Below, one piece after another: positions 35,658 through 45,225 of a stretch of 64,000 nt of DNA. The translations under genes and the position numbers were made by a program. Every line of letters begins with the position of its first letter. Position 1 is the stretch's first letter. The stretch lies in NCBI GenBank assembly GCA_041671045.1, contig JBAZCF010000001.1, positions 62,001-126,000 of the forward strand. Reading direction: 5' to 3'. The stretch is from Parachlamydiales bacterium (GTDB lineage Bacteria > Chlamydiota > Chlamydiia > Chlamydiales > JABDDJ01). Under the pieces are notes generated by a model, which saw only the letters and a program-made list of their open reading frames with translations, searched no databases and was not told the DNA's origin.

Positions 35658-36782
35658 TTACTGTTGTTTCATGACAGCGCCAAAAAATCCGTCCATTCCT
35701 TTGAAGGAGGGGATAGATTTAAAAGGCTCACCCACTAGTTTCAATCCATAGGTCTTGAGGAAATGCTCAACTTGCATTTCATTCTCTTCGTCTAGGAGAC
35801 TGCACGTAGCATAAACTATTGAACCATCAGGCTTTAGGTAGCTGAGAGCTTTTTCAAAAATCATTCTTTGCTGGCCTAACAGGCGTTGTAATAGCTCGTC
35901 GTCATAACGCCATTTCATATCAGGATTACGGCGTAAAGTGCCGGTGCCGCTGCATGGAACATCTGCTAATACCCAATCCATTTTCTTTTTTAGCTTAGTG
36001 AGGGCTGGTGAGGTATCTGCTAAAAATTGGACGTTTTGAGCTCCTGCACGTTTAAAGCGGATTTTAGCTTCTGTCAAAGCATGTTCGCGAATGTCGTGTA
36101 GATATAATTGGCCTTTACCCTGAAGTCGGGGAGCTATCGCTAAGGCTTTGCCGCCGGCGCCTGCGCAGAAATCCATTACTAGGTTACCGGGAGTAGCGTT
36201 TACAAGTCCTGAAATAAGCTGGCTGGCTTCGTCCTGGACTTCAAATAGTCCTTCTTTAAATTCATCGATGCTAAAAAAATGGATTTTTTTATTGAAGATG
36301 ATCCCTTCAGGGCTAACTTTAGCAGGAGACACCTCATATTTATCTGCCCAACGCTGCAGAAGTTCATCCCTAGAAATTTTAATGGTATTGGCGCGAACAT
36401 AGGTAGGGGCCGGGGTGTTGCATACATGGCAAATACGTACAGCTTCTTTTTCACCTAGGGAATGAACGATACGGTCAAAAAGTTCTTTAGGGAAACTTAC
36501 TTTCGTATGGGCAGGAAGAGTTGCCGGCGGATTTTGTAAGCAGCCTTCTCTTAAAGCTTTCAACCATGTTCTCCACCCTGCTTTGGGGTATAGGGCTTCT
36601 AATAACCCCGCCCATCGGACAAGAGCGTAAGCTGATTCGGATATTTCATAGCGGTCCTTAGAACCCAATGATTTATTTGCGCGAAAATAGCGGCAAATGG
36701 CCACGTCCAACGGACGGTCGAAATTTGAATAATCTTCTAAAAGATGTAAAAGATGAAAATCTCTGAAAGGTAATTTTTCCAT
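35658..36782 (-). CDS. rsmB: 16S rRNA m5C methyltransferase (RsmB/Fmu family)
   Basis: This 374-residue NOL1/NOP2/Sun-family enzyme has an N-terminal helical RNA-binding part and the catalytic domain from about 150. SAM-binding motif I is MDFCAGAGGKALAIA. The two active cysteines lie in DVPCSGTGTLRRNP (motif IV) and YATCSLLDEENE (motif VI). RsmB methylates C967 of 16S rRNA; the family also includes RsmF, so the target is inferred. It lies upstream of the SurA-rsmA pair on the same strand with a 68-bp gap. Confidence 0.9.
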   Translation of the reverse strand: MEKLPFRDFHLLHLLEDYSNFDRPLDVAICRYFRANKSLGSKDRYEISESAYALVRWAGLLEALYPKAGWRTWLKALREGCLQNPPATLPAHTKVSFPKELFDRIVHSLGEKEAVRICHVCNTPAPTYVRANTIKISRDELLQRWADKYEVSPAKVSPEGIIFNKKIHFFSIDEFKEGLFEVQDEASQLISGLVNATPGNLVMDFCAGAGGKALAIAPRLQGKGQLYLHDIREHALTEAKIRFKRAGAQNVQFLADTSPALTKLKKKMDWVLADVPCSGTGTLRRNPDMKWRYDDELLQRLLGQQRMIFEKALSYLKPDGSIVYATCSLLDEENEMQVEHFLKTYGLKLVGEPFKSIPSFKGMDGFFGAVMKQQ

Positions 36783-36929
36783 GTTAATAGTATAAACTAA
36801 TTCAGAAATAATTGGGACTGTTTTCTAATGAGACTTTTACATTTGTTGTTAGAATAAGCTGTGCAGGTTCATTTTATAGATATAAATAGAGAGATAAGAT
36901 AAAATTTTAGGAAAAAATAAGATGAATTT

Positions 36930-38540
36930 ATGAGAACACTGGGTCTTTTGCTTTTAGGCTGGATTGTTTGCGCTTTTGGGCAGCCACCTTTTAGTTCCTG
37001 GCTGGCACTGATTGCAGGTGCCGGAGGGTATGCTTGTATATTGAAAGCATTACTGGATGTCCAAGACCCGAAGAAACGTTTTTTTGTAGGAGCCGGCTGG
37101 TTTGCTGCTGTTCAAGCTGTCCAGTTTTTCTGGTTCCTTTCCCATCCTTTTCTCTATATTTATGCAGTCTATGTTTTTATCATCTCCATCTATGCGCTTC
37201 AATTTGGTCTTTTAAGCTTATATGTTACACCTAACTATCTACGTAAAAGATGGATAGTTCTGGCAATACCCTCGTTTTGGTTTGTTATGGAGTGGAGCAG
37301 ACTATTTATATTCTCCGGCGTATCCTTTAACCCACTAGGATTGGCGCTTTCCGCAAACATCTATTCCTTGCAGATGGCCTCGGTCGTAGGTGTGATGGGA
37401 CTATCTTTTTGGGTATTGCTTACAGCAGTATTGCTCGCTCGCCAAAACTACTATCTATGGAGCATCGCAGCAGTTTTTCCGTTCTTGTTTGGCGCTGTAC
37501 ATCTCCAATACCACTCCAATAATGAACTGAATGTACCGACAATGAACGCCCTTTTGGTCCAGACTGCGTTCCCCGTGGAAGAAAGTTTGGAGTTTCATAG
37601 TACCAAAGCCTTTTTAGATTTCGTGTTAGGGGAATGGGATCAGATCCTTAAAATCACTTCTCCTCATAAGGACGAAAGCTTTGATGTGGTAGCCTTGCCG
37701 GAAATGGTAGTGCCTTTCGGGGCATATATGCTTGCATACCCCTATGAAAAAGCCATCGGTTTATTCCGAAACACCTATGGAAATGATGTCCTTGCCTATC
37801 TACCCTTGCCTAATCCGCCTTTTGGTGATGAGGGGTATGTGAACAATGCTTTTTTTGTGCAAAGCCTATCTAACATTTTTAGAGCGCCTGTGCTCTCCGG
37901 AATGGAAGATATTGATTATCTTCCCAATGGCGAAAGGGTGCTCTTCAGCGCAGCACTCCTATTTTCTCCCTTGGGCAGGGATCAAGAACCACGTATAGAA
38001 AGATATGAAAAACGCATTCTCGTTCCAATGGGTGAATATATACCTTTTGCAGCTGTGGCAGAACTGGCACGTTCCTACGGTATTACAGGCTCTTTTACCC
38101 CTGGGCAAGAGGCTAAGGTCATGCAATGCGGTCGCTTCACTATCGCGCCTTCGATTTGCTACGATGAAACATTTGGGGCATTAACTAAGGATGGATGTGC
38201 AAAAGGTGCTCAAGTACTTATCAATGTTACTAACGACGCGTGGTTTCCTGCAATTACCCGTCAGCACATGGAACATGCCCGTTTGCGTACGGTGGAGGGT
38301 GGGATTCCTTTATTACGCGCCTGTAATACGGGGGTGACTTGTGCTATGGATAGTTTTGGGAAGACAATCTCAGAATTGGGTGAGGGGCACTCTAATCCTG
38401 CAGAGCTTTCTGCTTCACTCTCAGTAAAAGTGCCTGTCTATAACTATACCACCTTCTATTCTCATGGGGGAGATTTGCCATTGCTTATCTTTTCTATAAT
38501 GATGAGCGCTTTTCTTTTAACTAGAATTCGATTTATTTAA
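36930..38540 (+). CDS. lnt: Apolipoprotein N-acyltransferase
   Basis: This 536-residue inner-membrane enzyme adds the third acyl chain to lipoproteins. About six membrane helices fill residues 1-195 and a nitrilase domain fills 205-500. The expected triad is present: E258 (VALPEMVVPFG), K361 (YEKRILVPMGEY) and C410 (PSICYDE). A C-terminal helix at about 515-533 completes the fold. In Chlamydia it directly precedes lpxC; here a 2.5-kb minus-strand gene is inserted between them. It would act on the lipoproteins encoded in this window. Confidence 0.96.
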   Translation: MRTLGLLLLGWIVCAFGQPPFSSWLALIAGAGGYACILKALLDVQDPKKRFFVGAGWFAAVQAVQFFWFLSHPFLYIYAVYVFIISIYALQFGLLSLYVTPNYLRKRWIVLAIPSFWFVMEWSRLFIFSGVSFNPLGLALSANIYSLQMASVVGVMGLSFWVLLTAVLLARQNYYLWSIAAVFPFLFGAVHLQYHSNNELNVPTMNALLVQTAFPVEESLEFHSTKAFLDFVLGEWDQILKITSPHKDESFDVVALPEMVVPFGAYMLAYPYEKAIGLFRNTYGNDVLAYLPLPNPPFGDEGYVNNAFFVQSLSNIFRAPVLSGMEDIDYLPNGERVLFSAALLFSPLGRDQEPRIERYEKRILVPMGEYIPFAAVAELARSYGITGSFTPGQEAKVMQCGRFTIAPSICYDETFGALTKDGCAKGAQVLINVTNDAWFPAITRQHMEHARLRTVEGGIPLLRACNTGVTCAMDSFGKTISELGEGHSNPAELSASLSVKVPVYNYTTFYSHGGDLPLLIFSIMMSAFLLTRIRFI

Positions 38541-38551
38541 CAAAAACCATC

Positions 38552-41098
38552 TTAGTTTTGTTTTTCTTTTTGAGCTTCTATAATAGGCTCTAGTGCCATT
38601 GTTTGTTCATGAGTCAAATGGGAGATTGCTACTGGAGTGAGAAGTTGGATATTGGATTTATCAATATATTTCTCGAAGAAAACAACGGGAATCATTGCAA
38701 GATCTCTTGTGGAGATATTTTTTAGGAAATCCATATTTTGAGAAAGTTTCAATGCAACAGTATCGTCAAAATTTTTGCCTTGATAATAAGCATTATAATT
38801 TATTTCTCTGTGTCTAAGAATATCCAATGGGCCATTTGCCTGCCCTAAATCGGCTAAGTGATTCTCTGCAACCAGGTAGCCAAAGCTTTTATAAACACTA
38901 TGCTCCGGAAAACAGGCATTAAATTCAGGTTCATTATCAAGCACACTCAAAACAGCTTCATCATCTGCTTTTTTATATTGAGAAAGTGTATTTTTCACAC
39001 GTGCGCTAAATGTAGAAAAATCTATACCCATCACAAGCAAAAAGAAAAGATTTTCTAATGTTTTTTCAAACCTTCTATTATCAGAAACTTCTCTAGATTT
39101 CCTATGAAGCATAGTGGATAAATACTGGCTAATGCGCAATTGAGCTGGAGCTTCTGCAGGCGCAAACTGTTTAAGTAAGTCGACTATCTTATCAGTGTTC
39201 AGATATCTGAGAGCTTGATATTTTCCAATAATTTCTTGAACATTTTTTAGAAGCGATTCAAAATAGACATTTGTATCTGTAGTGGGCTTTGGCTTTTGTT
39301 CAATGCCATTTCGCATCTGAATATCTTCAAATAGGGTTTCTATGACAGGTTTGAGTGTTTCTGCAGTGAAATCTGTCCTCACATAAGCTTCAAGTCCTTC
39401 TAGAGCTTTAAGTGGGTTTATAGGATTTGTTTCGGATTTTGAGAGGTGGTGATAAAGTAAGAAAGGGGATGCACGTGTCCCTAAATGATTATTGAAATCA
39501 AATTTATCATAAGTATCTACAAACGCTACTTTACCTTTATTAGAGAATTCCTCTTTTCTAAGCTCTTGAGATACGTATCTGAGCACTGCCGGATCCGGGG
39601 GGGCATCCTTATCCCAATTTCTTATTTGCAAAATTGTATAGGTGCGGTTAGCTTTTCCATCAAAGTAATGGATTTTGTATCTGGAAAGTGATTGTAATTG
39701 ATGCGCAGCATCCGGTATTTCTACATTGGCTACCTCTGTCAACTCCACAAAATGATTTTGCGGCAGATTAATTTTTTCCCCCACACCCATATTTTTTAAG
39801 AAAGGAAAAAGGCTTTCAGAATTCATACGAAGATCTACGAGGGTACTGACATTATTGTTTTTTAAGGCGCTAAAAAAATCTTGATGGGTAAGCATGTCAT
39901 ACATAGGTTTGATCTTTGGAGGCTTAGCTGTAATGTAAGTATCGTTTCCTATGACAACGGGATGCACTTTTTGTGATGATGTTTTAGTCTTGGATTTGAA
40001 CTTCTCGATTAGATCTTTCTCATCTATCAAAGGCTGCAATGAAAAAGCAGTTAGGTCCCTATTGTCAAGAATTAATGAAGGATATTTTTCACTCAACTCA
40101 GAGCCGGTAAAGAATAACCTATGAGGTATCTCGGAATGTTCTAGTGGTGTGTAACCGATGATTTTAGCAGCTATTCCTAAGGTTGCAATCCCTAGAGAAC
40201 TAAGCAAGTTGGGTGCATTAGAAGGTATTCCTCTTGCATCAATGACCAAAAGTAGCATTTTTAATTCATTCTCTAACTTAGAAGGGTCAGGATCAAAATA
40301 GGCAGCAAGCGTTTTTGCTAAATGGCTTTGAACTATATTGTCTAACTTATTCTTATACCCTGGGAGAGGATCGCTTTTGCAGGCTTCCTTTATCTCGTTT
40401 TCAATTTCCGGTAGCATCGATAGAAAACGTACTTGAAGGGTATTTCTTGGTGGAATGCTTTTTATATGCGTTAACGGATCTAAAACAAAGAGTTCTACTG
40501 TTTTAGTCCCTGACATTCCTGCCTCAGCTTTTGTAAAATCCACACCGGCTCGAATTTTAGCTAGAAGGCTATTCCATCTATGTATTGCATCTGCTTCTCT
40601 ACCTTGAGCAAGCTCTTTTTTAAGTTCTTCCCAATCAGAAGTGTCTATACCAAGAGATTGAAACCCTTCCATCAGTCCTTCGATCTGGGCGGTATGTTGG
40701 TGTAATTTTATTTCGAGTTCGGCACCCTGAGCATACATCTCTGCTCTTGCCTGAACGCACGCCGCAAAATTATCGGTGAGAATTTTTTCAGTGGATGTAA
40801 TTAATGAACTGAACTTTTTGGGCGTTACAAAGTCATAGAAACTAAGATTATGGATAGGTAAACTCGCTACTTTGTTACAGCGCAAAACTTCATAAGCTCG
40901 TATTACGGATTTTAATTGCTCGGGAGTTTTATATGTATTAATGATATTGATTGCGGTTTGATATAGAAGGGGGTTACTAAGAAACTCGTCTTTTTTCATT
41001 AAATCAGAGAAATTGTCCGTTTTCCCATTTTGGCTAATTTGACCTTGTGTAAATAATAATTCTAGAGCAGATTGATCCAAGGGTTGTACAGCGCTCAT
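38552..41098 (-). CDS. Large protein with a degenerate tyrosine-phosphatase-like domain, candidate effector
   Basis: This 848-residue protein has no signal peptide or membrane helix. I chose the ATG at 41098 (TGGAG 6 bp upstream) over one 12 bp earlier. Most of it is helical and unrecognised. Residues ~366-586 read like a YopH/receptor-type tyrosine phosphatase: VIGNDTYITAKPPK, FFSALKNNNVSTLVDLR, YKIHYFDGKANRTYTILQIRN, then W495-D496 (RNWDKDAP) at the place of the WPD loop. The catalytic loop HCxxGxGRT is replaced by sequence without cysteine (FVDTYDKF..HLGTRASPFLLYHHL), though an Arg remains. An inactive phosphatase fold is inferred. It is inserted between lnt and lpxC. Confidence 0.6.
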   Translation of the reverse strand: MSAVQPLDQSALELLFTQGQISQNGKTDNFSDLMKKDEFLSNPLLYQTAINIINTYKTPEQLKSVIRAYEVLRCNKVASLPIHNLSFYDFVTPKKFSSLITSTEKILTDNFAACVQARAEMYAQGAELEIKLHQHTAQIEGLMEGFQSLGIDTSDWEELKKELAQGREADAIHRWNSLLAKIRAGVDFTKAEAGMSGTKTVELFVLDPLTHIKSIPPRNTLQVRFLSMLPEIENEIKEACKSDPLPGYKNKLDNIVQSHLAKTLAAYFDPDPSKLENELKMLLLVIDARGIPSNAPNLLSSLGIATLGIAAKIIGYTPLEHSEIPHRLFFTGSELSEKYPSLILDNRDLTAFSLQPLIDEKDLIEKFKSKTKTSSQKVHPVVIGNDTYITAKPPKIKPMYDMLTHQDFFSALKNNNVSTLVDLRMNSESLFPFLKNMGVGEKINLPQNHFVELTEVANVEIPDAAHQLQSLSRYKIHYFDGKANRTYTILQIRNWDKDAPPDPAVLRYVSQELRKEEFSNKGKVAFVDTYDKFDFNNHLGTRASPFLLYHHLSKSETNPINPLKALEGLEAYVRTDFTAETLKPVIETLFEDIQMRNGIEQKPKPTTDTNVYFESLLKNVQEIIGKYQALRYLNTDKIVDLLKQFAPAEAPAQLRISQYLSTMLHRKSREVSDNRRFEKTLENLFFLLVMGIDFSTFSARVKNTLSQYKKADDEAVLSVLDNEPEFNACFPEHSVYKSFGYLVAENHLADLGQANGPLDILRHREINYNAYYQGKNFDDTVALKLSQNMDFLKNISTRDLAMIPVVFFEKYIDKSNIQLLTPVAISHLTHEQTMALEPIIEAQKEKQN

Positions 41099-41340
41099 TA
41101 TTAGCTCCATTTTTAGTATGTACTTATTATAATTTGGATATGTTTAAATCTGCAAACTTAAGTAGTGATAGATCATATGCTAAAAAGATAAATTTAATTT
41201 GATGCCTTTTTGTAGATTTATCTAATAAATTATTATTTATTTAAAATTTCAAGGGGGTGTTAGGACTCAATCACGTGTTGAATAAAATGTTCGACTCGGT
41301 TAGCATAAGTTACTAATTTTTTGTAATCTGCGGACATTTT

Positions 41341-42240
41341 GTGGATAAAGTTCTCATTGCACCTACGCGCAACCAAAAAACGCTCGCCCACTCTATAGAC
41401 TATACGGGTATCGGTTTACATACCGGAGAAACAGTAGATTTAAAAATTATTCCTGCACCTGAAAATACAGGGATCATTTTTAACCGTTCCGATATCCCTG
41501 GCTCAGCCTCTATACCTGCTTTGATCCCTTCCGTATGCGATACATCGGATCGCTGTACTGTTCTTGGGAACGCCCAAGCAAAGATATATACAGTAGAGCA
41601 TCTAATGGCAGCCCTTTTTGCCAATCAAATTGATAATGCCATTATAGAATTATCTAATATTGAGCCCCCGGTAGGGAATGGCAGTTCCGACGTTTTTGTG
41701 GAACTCATTGAAAAGGCAGGAGTTTGTGAGCAGAAATCCCCCAAAATGTCTTTAATAGTCAAAGAACCAGTGTATTTTAACACGGGTGATATCACTCTTG
41801 TAGCACTTCCGGCCCCTCAGTACAAAATTAGCTATACATTACACTATCCCCGCGTAGCGGCACTCAAGAGTCAATATAATTCATTCGACATCACACCTGA
41901 AATTTTCAATCGCGAACTTTCTCCTTGCAGGACATTTTGTCTATATGAGGAAATATCCTTCCTTATGGATAAGGGTCTCATTAAAGGGGGAAGTTTAGAT
42001 AACGCAGTCGTGGTAAAAGGCGAGGCTTATTTAAGCAAAAACGGACTATTCTTTCCGGATGAGCCTGTTCGGCATAAAATCCTAGATATCGTAGGCGACT
42101 TGTCTCTTATAGGATACGATATTCAAGCACATATCATCGCTGTAAAAGCGGGTCATGCCGCAAATTATGGCCTAGCAAAAGAGCTTCATAACTTAATTCA
42201 AACAAAGGCAACTCATGGTCACAGCGCATTCGCAACTTGA
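41341..42240 (+). CDS. lpxC: UDP-3-O-acyl-N-acetylglucosamine deacetylase
   Basis: This 299-residue zinc enzyme catalyses the committed step of lipid A synthesis. It starts at GTG. Zinc ligands are in TVEHLMAALFA and the paired HKILDIVGDLSLIG segment, and a catalytic His lies in the C-terminal AGHAANYGLA. SIDYTGIGLHTGE near the N-terminus is diagnostic. It overlaps fabZ by 26 bp and heads lpxC-fabZ-lpxA-fmt, exactly the Chlamydia order. Confidence 0.96.
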   Translation: MDKVLIAPTRNQKTLAHSIDYTGIGLHTGETVDLKIIPAPENTGIIFNRSDIPGSASIPALIPSVCDTSDRCTVLGNAQAKIYTVEHLMAALFANQIDNAIIELSNIEPPVGNGSSDVFVELIEKAGVCEQKSPKMSLIVKEPVYFNTGDITLVALPAPQYKISYTLHYPRVAALKSQYNSFDITPEIFNRELSPCRTFCLYEEISFLMDKGLIKGGSLDNAVVVKGEAYLSKNGLFFPDEPVRHKILDIVGDLSLIGYDIQAHIIAVKAGHAANYGLAKELHNLIQTKATHGHSAFAT

Positions 42241-42679
42241 TCTGAAGGAAATTCTTAAGATCTTGCCTCATCGCTACCCTTTTCTGCTCGTCGACAGGAT
42301 TATTGACATTGACCTCGAAAAGGGGATCATTATAGGTCAAAAAAATGTCACTATAAATGAAGCTTTTTTTCAAGGGCACTTTCCCGGTGCTCCTATCATG
42401 CCCGGTGTTTTAATTCTTGAAGCGTTAGCACAAGCCGGAGGGATTATGGTTCATTTGAAAAGTGACCAAAAGGATAAAATCGCCCTTCTGTTAAATATTG
42501 GCAATGCAAAATTCCGCAAACCGGTCCTACCTGGGGATATTCTTAGGCTACGCTGTGAGATCCTGCAACTAAGCACCCGAGGCGGTAAGGTTAAAGCTAT
42601 CGCGACCGTAGAAGATAAGATTGCAGTGGAAGCAGAAATAGGTTTTGTACTCATACAGCCCGACCAGATTGGCTCTTAA
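42215..42679 (+). CDS. fabZ: 3-hydroxyacyl-ACP dehydratase
   Basis: This 154-residue hotdog-fold enzyme dehydrates 3-hydroxyacyl-ACP in fatty acid elongation. It has LPHRYPFLLVDRI near the N-terminus, the catalytic His in FQGHFPGAPIMPG, and the catalytic Glu in LILEALAQAGG. It starts inside the end of lpxC, so the two are translationally coupled. The dehydratase and LpxA/LpxC compete for the same hydroxyacyl-ACP pool, which makes this linkage sensible. Confidence 0.97.
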   Translation: MVTAHSQLDLKEILKILPHRYPFLLVDRIIDIDLEKGIIIGQKNVTINEAFFQGHFPGAPIMPGVLILEALAQAGGIMVHLKSDQKDKIALLLNIGNAKFRKPVLPGDILRLRCEILQLSTRGGKVKAIATVEDKIAVEAEIGFVLIQPDQIGS

Positions 42680-42709
42680 TAATGACAACAAATAAAATGA
42701 GACCATTTT

Positions 42710-43549
42710 ATGCATAATAATCAAATACATCCTACAGCCTATGTTGAAGATGGGGCCACTCTCGGAAAAAATGTGACTATCGAGCCCTTCGCTGTAGTAA
42801 AGAAAAATGTCATCCTTCATGATAATGTCATCATCAAATCGTTTGCCTACATTGATGGCTATACCGAAGTCGGAGAAGGGACAGTTATCTATCCGTCCGC
42901 CTCTATCGGTACCAAAACACAAGACAAAAAATACCGTGGTGAAAAAACCTATGTTAAGATCGGCAAAAGATGCGAAATCCGCGAATTTGTCACTGTTAAC
43001 TCCTCCTGCGGTGAAGAATCACAAGTTGTCATAGGAGACGACGTTCTCATTATGGCTTATAGTCACGTAGCGCACGACTGTGTTATCGGCAATAAGGTTA
43101 TCCTGACAAACAACGCTTCATTAGCAGGCCACGTTACTATCGAAGAAAACGCCATCATAGGCGGAATGACCGGTATACACCAGCATGTCCGCATCGGACG
43201 CCACGCCATGATCGGCGGTATGAGCCGTATTACTCATGATATTCCTCCTTATCTTATTGGTGCCGGCATCCCCTTTAAATTCGGCGGAATCAACCTTGTT
43301 GGCTTAAAGCGCCACAATTTCCCCATCGAAACTCGCCAGCTGCTGAGCGATGCGTTCCATCTACTCTACCGCTCCGATATGAAATTTCAAGAAGCTCTCG
43401 AGTATATTAAGAATAATATGGAGCAAACTCCGGAAATCGTCCATTTCTATACTTTCTGCAAGGAAACGAGCAGGGGACTAATGAACGATCAGACCAAGAG
43501 TGAAAGCGAATCCTTAGGCGCTCCTTTAGCCGGAGCAGGAAAAGCATGA
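42710..43549 (+). CDS. lpxA: Acyl-ACP:UDP-N-acetylglucosamine O-acyltransferase
   Basis: This 279-residue left-handed beta-helix enzyme performs the first step of lipid A synthesis. Hexapeptide repeats of the form [IV]G-x4 run through the first ~190 residues (VEDGATLGKNVTIEPFAV, IYPSASIGTKTQ, NKVILTNNASLAGHVTIEE). The catalytic His is in AYSHVAHDC. A helical C-terminal domain completes it. It overlaps fmt by 4 bp (ATGA). Confidence 0.96.
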   Translation: MHNNQIHPTAYVEDGATLGKNVTIEPFAVVKKNVILHDNVIIKSFAYIDGYTEVGEGTVIYPSASIGTKTQDKKYRGEKTYVKIGKRCEIREFVTVNSSCGEESQVVIGDDVLIMAYSHVAHDCVIGNKVILTNNASLAGHVTIEENAIIGGMTGIHQHVRIGRHAMIGGMSRITHDIPPYLIGAGIPFKFGGINLVGLKRHNFPIETRQLLSDAFHLLYRSDMKFQEALEYIKNNMEQTPEIVHFYTFCKETSRGLMNDQTKSESESLGAPLAGAGKA

Positions 43550-44493
43550 AAAAGCTGAGAATAGTTTTTTTTGGAACGCCTGATTTTGCCGCACAGACTC
43601 TCGAATACCTTATAGCGCAAGGTCTCGAAATTGCTGCGGTTGTATCTAAGCCCGACAAGGCCCAAGGGCGCTCCAAAGAACCTCAGCCTACTCCCGTAAA
43701 ACAGGTTGCCCTCTCACATAATCTGTTGCTTCTACAACCCGATAAGGTTTCTGCACCCGAGCCTTCAGCCCAGCTGCAAAGCCTTAATGCAGATTTATTT
43801 GTGGTCGTTGCCTATGGCGAAATCATCAAGCAGCATTTACTAGATATGCCTTCTCTTGGATGCATAAACATCCATGCAAGCCTGCTTCCAAAATACCGGG
43901 GCGCAGCACCGATCCAACGTGCGATTATGGCCGGTGAAAGATATTCCGGAATCACCATCATGCACATGGTCAAACAAATGGATGCAGGGGATATCATTGC
44001 TACCGAGAAGGTGGAGATAACTCCTGAGATGACCTATGGTGAACTTGCCCAACGGCTTTGCTATGTAGGGGAAAAACTCGTTGTACAAACGATAGAAGCA
44101 CTTGCCCGCCATAATGCGAGCCGCACAGTGCAAGACCACTCCCAAGCTACCCTGGCTCCGAAAATAGAATTGGAAGATTCTGAAATCCATTGGAACCTTC
44201 CTGCCCAAGAAATCCATGATCTTGTCCGCGGAACCAATCCGGAACCAGGGGCTTGGTGCAAAATTACCCATAAGGATGTCATTAAAAGGCTGCGTATCTT
44301 CAAAACACGCGTCCATGAGGCTTCAGGGGTTCCCGGGTCTATCCTTGAATGGGGTCCCAAACGAGTTATCGTTGCCTGCAAAGAACATTCGATCGAGATC
44401 ATACAACTTCAACTTGAAGGTAAAAAGGTTATGCAAGCGGATGAATTAACTCGCGGCATGCCCCAAAGCGCTTTTCATTTTGCTATGCCCTAG
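43546..44493 (+). CDS. fmt: Methionyl-tRNA formyltransferase
   Basis: This 315-residue enzyme formylates initiator Met-tRNA. The N-terminal Rossmann fold has RIVFFGTPDFAAQ, and the formyl-donor and catalytic segment is INIHASLLPKYRGAAPIQ (Asn-His) with MDAGDII. A C-terminal OB domain begins near 205. It overlaps lpxA by 4 bp and ends the lipid A operon, as in Chlamydia. The next gene begins 6 bp later. Confidence 0.97.
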   Translation: MKKLRIVFFGTPDFAAQTLEYLIAQGLEIAAVVSKPDKAQGRSKEPQPTPVKQVALSHNLLLLQPDKVSAPEPSAQLQSLNADLFVVVAYGEIIKQHLLDMPSLGCINIHASLLPKYRGAAPIQRAIMAGERYSGITIMHMVKQMDAGDIIATEKVEITPEMTYGELAQRLCYVGEKLVVQTIEALARHNASRTVQDHSQATLAPKIELEDSEIHWNLPAQEIHDLVRGTNPEPGAWCKITHKDVIKRLRIFKTRVHEASGVPGSILEWGPKRVIVACKEHSIEIIQLQLEGKKVMQADELTRGMPQSAFHFAMP

Positions 44494-44499
44494 AACTGT

Positions 44500-45132
44500 A
44501 TGAACTTTCCAGCGATATTCAATTTTCTTCCTCCTTTCTCTTTCTCCACGATTGAGCAACCATTCAGCCAATCGTTGACTTGGGTACAGCAATATTTTCC
44601 CTTGATTACTCCTACAGTAGGAATCTATAGGCTAGCCTATGGGGTTATTGAAACCCAAGTGTATGCCCATAGCCCCCATTCGAAGAATCTTTTCAAAATC
44701 ACAAGGCATACACAATGTTATCTCCCTCCGCAGACTCTCTTCTATTTGCATGGAATACTCTTCGGCTGTTCGGGAGCAGCCAACTTGGCGTATTCGCTTC
44801 AACATTATAATCTTGTGAATATTCCTTTTCCGAAAGAACGTATGCTTGCTTATGCCGGCGGCTTCTTCCTAGCTTCGCATCTACTTTCATTGATCTATTA
44901 TTCACAACTCTTTCTCTGTGCCAAGGAAATCCATCAGCAAGAGCCGGAGTTAAGCGCCAATCTAAGAGCTTATGCCCTGAAAGGCATAGGGGCTTCGCTA
45001 GCGGCTATCATCTCTTCTGTCGCTGCATTTCTATGTCCTTCCGGGCTTATCTTCTTTTTATTGGTTGGCATTGCTTCACTTACTGGTTTTCTAAATGCCG
45101 TGTCAAATTATTTTTCAAGTTTTTATTTATAA
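44500..45132 (+). CDS. Hypothetical multi-pass membrane protein, Inc-like
   Basis: This 210-residue protein starts 6 bp after fmt. It has four likely membrane helices: about 78-96 (FYLHGILFGCSGAANLAYSL), 118-138 (LAYAGGFFLASHLLSLIYYS), and a close pair at about 160-205 (GIGASLAAIISSVAAFLC; FFLLVGIASLTGFLNAV). The final pair is a bilobed hydrophobic domain as in inclusion-membrane proteins. In Chlamydia the fmt-rplC interval holds an Inc gene (CT529), so this may be a positional counterpart. No sequence family is recognised. Confidence 0.6.
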   Translation: MNFPAIFNFLPPFSFSTIEQPFSQSLTWVQQYFPLITPTVGIYRLAYGVIETQVYAHSPHSKNLFKITRHTQCYLPPQTLFYLHGILFGCSGAANLAYSLQHYNLVNIPFPKERMLAYAGGFFLASHLLSLIYYSQLFLCAKEIHQQEPELSANLRAYALKGIGASLAAIISSVAAFLCPSGLIFFLLVGIASLTGFLNAVSNYFSSFYL

Positions 45133-45225
45133 TTTCAAAATCGTATTTATAGTATCTTTACAATATTTACTGTATTTGGTATAATAATCTTCTACTATTT
45201 ATGTCTTTTTATATCGGAGAATTTT

